A stretch of 20,285 bases of DNA, taken from positions 1 through 20,285 of the forward strand of contig DLVS01000471.1 in assembly GCA_003445095.1 (NCBI GenBank), in the 5' to 3' direction. The notes beneath the pieces are model-generated. The model had not been told where the DNA came from, did no database searches, and saw only the letters and a list, made by a program, of their open reading frames with translations. Made by a program: the position numbers and the translations under genes. The stretch comes from Verrucomicrobiales bacterium. GTDB lineage: Bacteria > Verrucomicrobiota > Verrucomicrobiia > Limisphaerales > UBA9464. Shown in pieces: positions 9,601 to 15,191 of this stretch; within the stretch, counting starts at the first letter, position 1; each line of letters opens with the position of its first letter.

Positions 9601-10197
9601 GCAACCGTCTGTGCGGCTACCTTGCCAGCGCCCTTGGAACCCCGACGTCGTTAGCTGCTCCGAATAAGTCATAAACGTACGGAGCGAGCTGCGTTTGTAG
9701 TATCCAATTCCGGCTGTGTGGTGCGTGTAGAGTCGCTGATCGTCGTCGCCGGTAGTCCCATTCATCGATCCACTAAATGTATGGCTCTTAATCGCCTCCG
9801 TCTGACGATCAATGGTGGTCGTTTCGGTCGCGTCGTAGGAGGAACTAAGGTGCAGCTCGCGGTATCCCTGAGACCAGGTCTTAGAAAAGCCAGCCTCACT
9901 CACCGACTCTCCAGGCCAATTGGGATTTTGTTCATCGAGTTGCGCGTTGCTGTGCGAAACAATCGTATAACTCAAATAGTGCTGAACGAACGGTGGACGG
10001 GCCGGACAAAACTCCGGCCAGCCGGGCTTTGCGTGCGAAGCGTGACTGAACTCGATCGTAACATTGGGAACCCAACATTCTCGACCCATCGGGTCGGGAC
10101 CGCAATCGGCCAACGAGACACCACAAAACACCATTGCCCCAAGCACGGCCAAAGCCGGCGAAGCCAAAGACTGTCGGTTGCTCGATCTGAGATTCAT
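3634..10197 (-). CDS. Exported RHS-repeat polymorphic toxin with zinc-phospholipase-C/S1-P1-like C-terminal tip
   Basis: The 2187-residue protein begins with a Sec-type signal peptide (hydrophobic about 14-28, likely cleavage after the Ala of SLA). Residues up to about 640 are beta-rich with no recognised domain. From about 650 to 1920 there are many RHS/YD repeats (YTYDSLNR, YTYDAQGR and similar) with a Cys-Cys motif near 895. The RHS-associated core spans about 1922-2002 and includes YYGYRYYSPTFGRW. It ends with R1974-D1975 and D1998-T-L-G-L2002, matching the aspartyl autoprotease signature of TcC/RHS proteins (usual form DPxGL; here Pro is Thr). The 185-residue tip has the full zinc-ligand order of phospholipase C / S1-P1 nuclease enzymes. 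There is no PAAR domain and no VgrG gene, so this is not an obvious type VI effector. Known RHS shells enclose a tip toxin; I infer the same here. It is the second gene of the 13410-3265 operon. The ATG at 10197 has no Shine-Dalgarno, with CTCCT directly before it. Confidence 0.9.
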   Translation of the reverse strand: MNLRSSNRQSLASPALAVLGAMVFCGVSLADCGPDPMGRECWVPNVTIEFSHASHAKPGWPEFCPARPPFVQHYLSYTIVSHSNAQLDEQNPNWPGESVSEAGFSKTWSQGYRELHLSSSYDATETTTIDRQTEAIKSHTFSGSMNGTTGDDDQRLYTHHTAGIGYYKRSSLRTFMTYSEQLTTSGFQGRWQGSRTDGCSGCGSYVTQDDWTHETGWFPTPQQTANTDYLISAIQRFGDRQVLCTPTTRKMDQTTPPPGGAASTEETISNLYSDADLEAKVRSDMAASGWGVGMRSAKRLWSATHEYLYLRRLLLTFSFATIAGQRYTLSWTEYTFSFQGGFRTEQKSWTLASAPGGEVTYQVIVEPPVENGVRFAGDFKVCQGWSSLSSAGRVSRAGSARGCCGGDADLGDGRVALEGGPLLTVNLGKTEFGAPAGVLTLAALTPHEGLAQSASLTAASLASSTELVVNSNGTIAQAKSSQRLVHVETVSGYQFKIHFFGPTLSAKGANGLYPTNGMLELTSWTVTAPDGAQGNFNRLRITEDKAGSLRTSEFVYSEVDRSWTLTRPEGLSVERRSSSWDPAFTQLTEVYQALDPISLAVVYHEEFRYQLFGDDAIGYPERDQWIWLVEHRVGTGANALVTTYEPDPNTGRRKVEIDPYGSWTVRNYDSMGFLSEVITGLKDSTHSDFVSNSTSAPVKKRVFEYSTVDAWNDDGGVLPRLARTETESQSEVTISQTKRVVHAEPISGAIEWLREYRMHAEDADQYEPLGLDDPANLVTETQFYTSGPSLGRIKSVKTPDGLMQIFTYADGAGLRTTSVDSGLADSNGAIIKGTRSVTVVNDAGQTVSSSTASITGLNTTLTTSSITFDNFDSRGRPQRTLDNLSGLAEWSSYSCCMLDSTTSREGTVTSYTYDSLNRLRTSTMGGVTTINNYDAAGRIQYIQRQGSDASVITLSGYAYDDAGRTLSETNAAGVVTSFVEDLSNGYLLRTTTEAVGTAEVVTRKERYFRDGQLAEMGGTAASPDTGSNPVRYDYGVFNEGDHDNPNYHPYRITINLTSAGTPTGTNEWVMTWSDFFGRPYKTIYSDSSPSDLANNPASESFYDSAGRVVRQVDPDGVTTLFLRQNYNEDFTVIDLDRDGIIDWNGPDRITKTLNETVAEFGTTTRRTTVSEYKLSGNSTASVISTTSSSVDGLRTWTVTPGVVNPAQTQVSFPGNGYRNVTSTAPDGSFSVAQYQHGRLLSQTQYSSSGSQVGKISYTYDAHGRQWKVTDARNGTTTYGYDTSDRVVSVTTPPPGTGLAAQTAMTVYDSLGRVQQLIQPDESVVKNEYFPTGSLKKTSGSRTYPLEYTYDAQGRMKTLKTWRQLADAATSATTTWNYNPYRGWLDNKRYADGKGPDFTYTKGGRMKTRQWARKNGSNQRLLTTWTYGFESATGPEDNPSKNDSGDLVALSYTYDPQNTPTVSYGYDRCGHPTTVTRGALTATRTYNTTGDLLSESWSGTGATLAGLSVIASYDGYLRRQVISAKNGTQTLASVTYGYDTAGRLATAGDGTYSATYGYLANSALPGTLTFKHLTTTRMTTTRSFDFLNRLYQVKSMPAGSGQSAMNFRYGYNDAGQRITLDMPDGSGWRYQYDNLGQLIVGRRFWSDGTPVAGQQFEYVFDDIGNRKITLAGGDNNGANLRQVTYTPKPNGLNQYDTRTVPPYWDVTGIALASVTPTINSTAPDARKGEYFWKALNLPNSTGPQWTAVNVTVPGGVAQTGNVLMPPATQTFTYDDDGNLLSDGLWSYTWDAENRLLAIQNVAAASLVTAARKKVTFEYDDRSRRIGKKTYAWGSNDYSTTPSSQSKFLLEGWNVLAELDSANAVTRSYIWGNDLSGTSEGAGGAGGLIAVKPGGTTAHFVAYDGNGNVTGLVDGSTGIPSATYEYGPFGEMIRATGAQAKANPIRFSTKYQDPETDLLYYGYRYYSPTFGRWINRDSMEELDSPALYGFVSNDPSGRTDTLGLWASQMGFFIHQSAIDSALSFVEDRFREIIKDRQGHDGIDAFQSGKLSFLHAMRNLNTQEAVATARAKSIRWVQVEIRAAWKLWRQCDKEEALVRFGNALHTIQDNTSPSHQYFQPWDDRWGNFDNKPFPPLAWNQHIRFEINDPGTGSLLHKATAGMWDHLTAEIEPKVSEMWFDLSYWDRWSGE
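3637..4191 (-). other. C-terminal toxin domain of the RHS protein (zinc phospholipase C / S1-P1 nuclease-like)
   Basis: The domain is residues 2003-2187. Visible candidate ligands are W2003, H2012, D2038 or D2041, H2052, H2102, D2106, H2112, H2138 and E2142. H-x3-D-x5-H (2102-2112, with Pro two before the last His) and H-x3-E (2138-2142) match the spacing of Clostridium alpha-toxin H126/D130/H136 and H148/E152. The 50-residue gap from H2052 to H2102 is close to 49 in Bacillus cereus phospholipase C. The gap from H2112 to H2138 is 26, nearer to P1 nuclease (23) than to the phospholipases (12-14). The domain is shorter than those enzymes (about 245-270 residues). Substrate, lipid or nucleic acid, cannot be decided from sequence. 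Sampled rows are 43-47% G+C against 70% in the core row starting at 4381. Confidence 0.72.
3638..3642 (-). promoter_or_regulatory. Ribosome binding site of the immunity-like gene, inside the RHS 3' end
   Basis: On the minus strand GGTGA lies 7 bases before the ATG at 3630 and within the last codons of the RHS gene. This supports the chosen start and suggests coupled translation of toxin and immunity protein. Confidence 0.45.
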
Positions 10198-10221
10198 AGG
10201 AGTATAAATATAGAACCTGAA

Positions 10222-13200
10222 CTATTTAAGTGCCGTGTACACGGTGAACGCGGTCGAACCGGTGAGCCCACCGGGTGAGTTGTACGTGCTCGGACTTGTC
10301 TCCCCCGAATCGGCGACATTGTTACCATTTCGGTCCTCCACATAGTTCGGCAGACCGTCACCATCCGTGTCGCTGGGCTGGCCTGAACCGTTCAGCCCGA
10401 CGTAATGAAAACCAATATCCACCCAAACCAGGCTGTCCGCGCCTTCCTTAGTATTGCTCGCCGTCTTGACCGTAAAATGGTAGAGACCTGCGGTTTCCCG
10501 GGTCTGACTCCCCGCATCGATCAAACTACTCAAGCTCGGATGGCCACCGGCGGCCGGATAGTACCGGTTCCCCCAGCTCCCATTGGCTTGGTAGTCAGTG
10601 CTCAGCCCCGTCTTGTCGTTGCTTCCAGAGAAAGTGGTTGTTGTACCAGTCGTGAACCCATTGTTCGACCGAATCACATTGATCGTGCCACTGCCGGTCA
10701 GGGTTTGAATCGTTCCATCGAAAAGATTGTCCTTGAGAGTCCACGCTGGGTTAATGCTCCCTGAGTCGTAGGTGACTGAAAAGGAGCCTCGCCAGAACAA
10801 GTTATTGTTGCCTGCTAAAGTCAGCGGAGTGTTCTGGGAGGTATAGCTTTTGTTAATGCTAAGAACCGACCTCTCGAACAGATTGTTTCGCAACGTGACC
10901 GTTGCCGAACGCGAATCCCCAGGCCACAAGCTGGTCAACCCGACGTTGCTTAGTTGACAGAACTCTAAAGTGACGGACTGAAATGGCTGCGTACCGCCCG
11001 TGTCTAATAGGCTTGTGCCAGACTTGCTCGGCGCTGTCAGTTCGGTGAATCTTACTGAAATATAGGGGCGGGTCGTATAATTGGCTCCGATCCGTGCTAT
11101 CGGCCCGCCGTTGCCTTCTGAGGTCGACTGTTCCTGGACGCTATTCCACCGGGTAAGGCGATTCGGGCGTTCTGCGCGACCCTCGCTAATGAGACTACTC
11201 GCATCTTGGAGGTCCACTCCATAGGCGCCGGCAACCGCCACCGCGACTCCGTTCGTCAATTGCACCATCGCAGTCGCGGTGACTGACCTGAAAACGTAGT
11301 CAATCGGTACGTAATGGAAGCCTTTGTCGACCTGATCGATGTCGCGCAGGACTCGCGGAGTAAGGGTCGTTCCTACGCTGAGACCACCGGTCATCAACTG
11401 TGGGGCCTCGGTCGTCAGGCTCTTCAGCTCAAGGGCAAGAGTGGTGTCGATGCTTGCGCTCCCGGCATTGCGGTAGGGACTTCCAGAAGGCAGGTAATGG
11501 CTTCCTCCGGACACGGCTTGGAAGACGCCGGTGCTACTGGCAATAATGTCGGGCGGAGTGCCGGAATAGCTTCCCGGAGTGGTGACTCCGACCAAAAGAC
11601 TGTTGAGGTAACTTACCGTCGCCGCGGAGCCAAAGTTGACGGTGCTCCCATCGTTAACGGTGAGGTGCTGGCAATTCACGGTCGCGGCCGTGCCCGCGAG
11701 CACCTTATCTACTCGATGAAAGAGGGCATTATGCAGGTAAACCGTATTCTTAGGTGCTAGGCCTTCCTGACAGTGGACAAATTGAGCGTGCCTCACCCAG
11801 TGGCTTGGCCCCCCAGCAAAAGTCAACCCTCGGCGGCAATGACTAAACCGAGGATGATTAAGCGTCGTGCTGCTGTTGTTATTTAGGATCAGCGCGGGAT
11901 TTGCGTAATAGGTGCCGCTCGGATCGCTAGTTGAGCCTACAATGACTTGACCGACGGTGTTGTCGTCCTTGCCGGTGAAGACGACCGGCCGGTACGCGGC
12001 GCCGCCAAAGCTAAGTGATCCTTGTATTTCGATTTTGGAAGTCGTCGCCGAGTCATATTTGATGACCGTGCCTCCCTCGAAGGTCGTCGAACCGCTCAGG
12101 TTGACCGTACCGCTGATATAATAAGTGTCATCGCTGGCGAAGGTGTAGTTATTCTGACTAGTAGTTAGGGTCAGATAATCCAGGACCAAGCCCGGTCGAG
12201 CGGCTTCGGCCAGGGCGACATCATCCGCACCTAGCGTCAATCGCCGAATTTGCGCGGTGGCCGCTCCTCGTCGGTCAGGTTTTCGGGGAAGCTCACGGAG
12301 CGCCGACATTCGGTCGGCTGACGGTTGGCCAATGCGGGCGCCACCCCCACTCGTCGGAAGCGTCTCGAGGGCACTTTGAACCGCGTCGAGCTCGACAGAT
12401 TCTACCAAGAACTTTCTTCCGTCGTCCACCCGAACCCAGCGCTTAACGACCAACGAGAGCGGATCGTCGTCGCGCCCCAGTCGAAACGTTTTGCCCGTGC
12501 CAACCCGGGCGCTTTGAAAATCCAAGACCTCGTCATCCCGCTCTTCCAGCGTCGATTGCGGGCCATTGGAGCGCGCATTTTCATGCCTAATCCTTACTGG
12601 TTCCGGCGACCCGGTAAACTCAGTCCATACCTCTAACTGCGTTGTCTCCGAGCTTAGTCCAAACCGTTCTGGCCTGGGAGGCTGCTCCCGCAGAATCACG
12701 TCCTGTTCAAAGCCCGCCTTGCTCACCGAATACCGCACGTCCGCCAAGATTCCGGTAAAGGCGTCCGGGAAGAGAATCTGGTGGTCAGCCACCTGAAAGC
12801 CGCTGCAATCCTGGACCTGACCCAGTAACACCGATTGGCCCGAGGCTGTGTCAACATAAGCCAGGCCATACACGTGACTGGTTAGCAGTTGATTGTCCGG
12901 CAGGCGCAGTTGTACCGCATCGGCAGAGTTTAGATTGGCTGCCACGGATACCTTGTGCTGACCCTTCCACGCGACCGCGGCTCCATGAACCAACTCGAAG
13001 ACTGGCTCACTGGGGACCAGCCGGCCTTCGGGGGTGAAATAGTTCAACCCGGTCTCGAGTTGGACATAGCTATTCGTTTCGAAACGCCGATCTGCCCCAA
13101 TTCCGATTTGACGCACGATCGAAACCGTTTGGTCATGGAGACCCCGTCGAGTAATGGCAACAAATTCAGTAGGCTCGTCGGCGAAAAGAGTTGGCGTCGA

Positions 13201-13410
13201 GAGAGCACCGATCCCAATGGCCAACAGAATCGCGCCACCGCTGGAGGTCCGTCGGTATTTCCGCGGTAGCAGGGCCGCCGTTGGTCGCGCGCCTCGATTT
13301 CTTCCCTCGACGTGCCATTCACTTGGGTTCGAGGCCTCTCGGGCTCCCAAAGGTTGAAAGTTAATGCGATGGTGATGTTGAGCTAGGAGGTTCAGCAGGT
13401 TCGCGTTCAT
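10222..13410 (-). CDS. Exported parallel beta-helix protein with C-terminal calcium-binding (thrombospondin-3-like) repeat, first gene of the RHS operon
   Basis: The protein has 1062 residues. A hydrophobic stretch at 58-77 ending LFA-D looks like a signal peptide, but it follows a 57-residue basic/polar extension. No ATG, GTG or TTG codon just before the hydrophobic part offers a shorter start, so I keep the ATG at 13410 with reservation. Residues about 80-400 form an unrecognised domain. About 405-970 have the Ser/Thr/Asn-rich short-strand pattern of a right-handed parallel beta-helix, with segments such as YYISGTVNLSG, GGTVIKYD and LTLAGNNNLFWRG. Residues 1014-1038 carry D-T-D-G-D-G-L-P-N-Y, a calcium-binding type-3 repeat. 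Such helices bind or cleave polysaccharides or act as surface adhesins; no catalytic residues can be assigned. The gene ends 24 bases before the RHS start, so it is probably co-transcribed with it. A role in display or delivery of the RHS protein is speculation. Confidence 0.8.
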   Translation of the reverse strand: MNANLLNLLAQHHHRINFQPLGAREASNPSEWHVEGRNRGARPTAALLPRKYRRTSSGGAILLAIGIGALSTPTLFADEPTEFVAITRRGLHDQTVSIVRQIGIGADRRFETNSYVQLETGLNYFTPEGRLVPSEPVFELVHGAAVAWKGQHKVSVAANLNSADAVQLRLPDNQLLTSHVYGLAYVDTASGQSVLLGQVQDCSGFQVADHQILFPDAFTGILADVRYSVSKAGFEQDVILREQPPRPERFGLSSETTQLEVWTEFTGSPEPVRIRHENARSNGPQSTLEERDDEVLDFQSARVGTGKTFRLGRDDDPLSLVVKRWVRVDDGRKFLVESVELDAVQSALETLPTSGGGARIGQPSADRMSALRELPRKPDRRGAATAQIRRLTLGADDVALAEAARPGLVLDYLTLTTSQNNYTFASDDTYYISGTVNLSGSTTFEGGTVIKYDSATTSKIEIQGSLSFGGAAYRPVVFTGKDDNTVGQVIVGSTSDPSGTYYANPALILNNNSSTTLNHPRFSHCRRGLTFAGGPSHWVRHAQFVHCQEGLAPKNTVYLHNALFHRVDKVLAGTAATVNCQHLTVNDGSTVNFGSAATVSYLNSLLVGVTTPGSYSGTPPDIIASSTGVFQAVSGGSHYLPSGSPYRNAGSASIDTTLALELKSLTTEAPQLMTGGLSVGTTLTPRVLRDIDQVDKGFHYVPIDYVFRSVTATAMVQLTNGVAVAVAGAYGVDLQDASSLISEGRAERPNRLTRWNSVQEQSTSEGNGGPIARIGANYTTRPYISVRFTELTAPSKSGTSLLDTGGTQPFQSVTLEFCQLSNVGLTSLWPGDSRSATVTLRNNLFERSVLSINKSYTSQNTPLTLAGNNNLFWRGSFSVTYDSGSINPAWTLKDNLFDGTIQTLTGSGTINVIRSNNGFTTGTTTTFSGSNDKTGLSTDYQANGSWGNRYYPAAGGHPSLSSLIDAGSQTRETAGLYHFTVKTASNTKEGADSLVWVDIGFHYVGLNGSGQPSDTDGDGLPNYVEDRNGNNVADSGETSPSTYNSPGGLTGSTAFTVYTALK

Positions 13411-13674
13411 AGATCGTCGCTCAGTCCACAGTGCCTCTGGAGGCTGAAGCGATCAGATACACGTTATCAGGTCCGCTGGGGTGTCTGATAATTCCTAAAT
13501 ATCAGTAGCGAATAGATTGGGACCGCCCGTCCTTCCCGAAGAGTCTAAGTGCTGCTCCGCTTGCCGAAGCGCGGCTCCGCGACTGGGATAACATGGCGGC
13601 CGGCAACTCATTTCCAGACCACAGGATGTCCAAGGCTTCCCGCGCCGCCGCGAATCCGGCAGGCTTTATCCCTC
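13411..13674. promoter_or_regulatory. Divergent promoter region with inverted repeat (candidate operator)
   Basis: This gap separates the minus-strand RHS operon from the plus-strand MFS gene and must hold promoters for both. TTATCAG (13464-13470) and CTGATAA (13485-13491) form a perfect 7-bp inverted repeat with a 14-base spacer. Further ATCAG units lie at 13452-13456 and 13501-13505. The stretch 13490-13515 is locally A+T-rich. I could not pick convincing -35/-10 boxes. No regulator gene is in the window. Confidence 0.4.
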
Positions 13675-14922
13675 ATGTCCCGCACACGTCAGCCTGCGCT
13701 TGGATTCATCTTCGTGACCCTGCTGCTCGATATTCTGGGAATCGGTTTGATTATCCCGATTTTGCCGAAGTTGGTGGAACAGTTGCAGGGCCGGAACATT
13801 TCGGCCGCCTCCCACACGGTGGGCTTGCTGGCTTCGCTGTACGCGCTAATGCAGTTTTTGTTCGCCCCGATCCTCGGAAGTTTGTCGGATCACTTTGGCC
13901 GGCGCCCGGTCATTCTGGCTTCACTCTTCGGATCAGGACTTGACTATATCTTGCTCGCCTTCGCCCCGACCTTGAGTTGGTTTTTCTTGGGCCGAATTGT
14001 CGCCGGCGTCACGGCCGCCAATATCACGGCGGCAACGGCCTATATCGCGGATGTCAGCCCGCCCGAGAAGCGGGCTGGAAACTTTGGACTCATCGGTGCG
14101 GCTTTCGGACTCGGGTTCATCCTCGGTCCAGCCTTGGGAGGATTGCTGGGTGAACACAGCTTGCGGTTGCCGTTCTTAGTCAGTGCCGGACTCACGCTGG
14201 CGAATTGGCTATATGGTTTTCTTGTTTTGCCGGAGTCATTGGCACCGGAGAACCGCAGCCAGTTTTCGTGGAAGAGGGCCAACCCGATCGGTTCGCTGGC
14301 GTCGCTTCGTCGATATCCCTTGGTACTGCGGCTGGCCGTCGCCCTCTTCATCGCCAACATCGCGCAATTCATGCTGCAAAGCATCTGGGCCTTGTACACC
14401 GACTACCGATTCGAGTGGACTCCGACGCAAGTCGGCCTTTCGCTCACGTTTGTCGGAATGATGGCGGCCTTGGTGCAAGGGGGCCTGGCTCGCCGGGTGA
14501 TCCCGTGGCTGGGCGAACCGCGCTCCGTGGTGATTGGTTTCGTCATCGGCACCATCAGTTATCTCGGCTATGGGCTCGCGACCCACGGGTGGATGATCTA
14601 CCTGACCTTGGCCTTCGGGTGCTTGGGAGGCATTTGCATGCCGGCGGCACAGAGCATCATCTCTCGCACCGTCGGCGCCAACGAACAGGGTGCCGTTCAA
14701 GGCGCCTTGGCCAGCTTGGCGAGTCTGGCGGGGATTGGCGGGCCGCTCATTGCGACCAATTTGTTCGGCTGGTTCATTGGTCCCCGCGCTCCGTTCGCTT
14801 TGCCAGGCGTTTCTTTCTTCGTGGCGGCCATCCTCATGCTGTTGGCACTGGGACTTTCGATTCGCGCCTTGCGGGGCAAAACCGTGACACCGATCGCTCC
14901 CTTCGGCGGGCCAGAGGAGTAA
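13675..14922 (+). CDS. TetA-like major facilitator superfamily efflux transporter
   Basis: The protein has 415 residues with about 12 hydrophobic segments. I chose the ATG at 13675, where the typical first helix starts; the frame is open 42 codons further upstream, but that part is not MFS-like. Motif A is present between helices 2 and 3 (G68-S-L-S-D72-H-F-G-R76-R77-P). The drug/proton antiporter pattern G-R-I-V-A-G-V-T-A-A and the helix-5 segment G-L-G-F-I-L-G-P-A-L-G-G are also present. Aligned by eye with TetA, Asp15, Asp66 and Asp84 are kept (D19, D72, D90), but Asp285 of helix 9 corresponds to Gly292. Asp285 is important for tetracycline transport, so this is more likely a related antiporter of unknown substrate than a tetracycline pump. 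It acts in the inner membrane using the proton gradient. There is no strong Shine-Dalgarno, and the next gene starts 269 bases later. Confidence 0.88.
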   Translation: MSRTRQPALGFIFVTLLLDILGIGLIIPILPKLVEQLQGRNISAASHTVGLLASLYALMQFLFAPILGSLSDHFGRRPVILASLFGSGLDYILLAFAPTLSWFFLGRIVAGVTAANITAATAYIADVSPPEKRAGNFGLIGAAFGLGFILGPALGGLLGEHSLRLPFLVSAGLTLANWLYGFLVLPESLAPENRSQFSWKRANPIGSLASLRRYPLVLRLAVALFIANIAQFMLQSIWALYTDYRFEWTPTQVGLSLTFVGMMAALVQGGLARRVIPWLGEPRSVVIGFVIGTISYLGYGLATHGWMIYLTLAFGCLGGICMPAAQSIISRTVGANEQGAVQGALASLASLAGIGGPLIATNLFGWFIGPRAPFALPGVSFFVAAILMLLALGLSIRALRGKTVTPIAPFGGPEE

Positions 14923-14988
14923 CGAGGTATGAATTCCCGGTTCACCCGTGAATCATCAGGGGATTTCCCGTGCGTGCGCGGCATCGAT

Positions 14989-15030
14989 CTTTCGCGCAGA
15001 GCCGCAGAGAGCGCCGAGGAAGACAGGCAG
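14989..15030. repeat. Second GCAGAG-type intergenic repeat
   Basis: The stretch reads TTTCGCGCAGAGCCGCAGAGAGCG and then CGAGGAAGAC, two near-copies of CGCAGAG in tandem. It resembles the unit at 2546-2583 and the widespread GCAGAGACGCAGAG intergenic repeats. It lies in the 269-base gap between the MFS and DUF1552 genes. Open frames across the gap (for example 14948-15184) show no family likeness. No clear terminator is visible in the gap. Confidence 0.45.
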
Positions 15031-15191
15031 GTTCATGGCCCCGATACGCGTCCGATCGATCCGGCGAATCGTCGTTCTCCGTGCCCTAACAGCGGGCAAA
15101 ATTCTCCCAATGAATTTGGCGGGCGAGCTAGCGTCGGAACTGCGTTTGCTTGCGGGATCGGCCCGTCAGCGTATTGATTTGTAAAACGACG

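Noticed and set aside
3634..10197. Type VI secretion effector interpretation of the RHS protein
   Set aside because: No PAAR or pre-PAAR region, a Sec-type signal peptide is present, and there is no VgrG or adaptor gene nearby.
3637..10197. YD-repeat DNA considered as a tandem repeat or CRISPR-like array
   Set aside because: The repetition is degenerate, at the protein level, and within one continuous reading frame; there are no identical spaced repeats.
14205..14951. 248-codon open frame overlapping the MFS gene in another frame
   Set aside because: Arg/Gly/His-rich shadow of a hydrophobic gene; no domain, and the MFS frame is unambiguous.
14948..15184. 78-codon open frame before the DUF1552 gene, considered as a remnant of a DUF1592-type partner
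   Set aside because: No likeness to that family, and it crosses the GCAGAG repeat.
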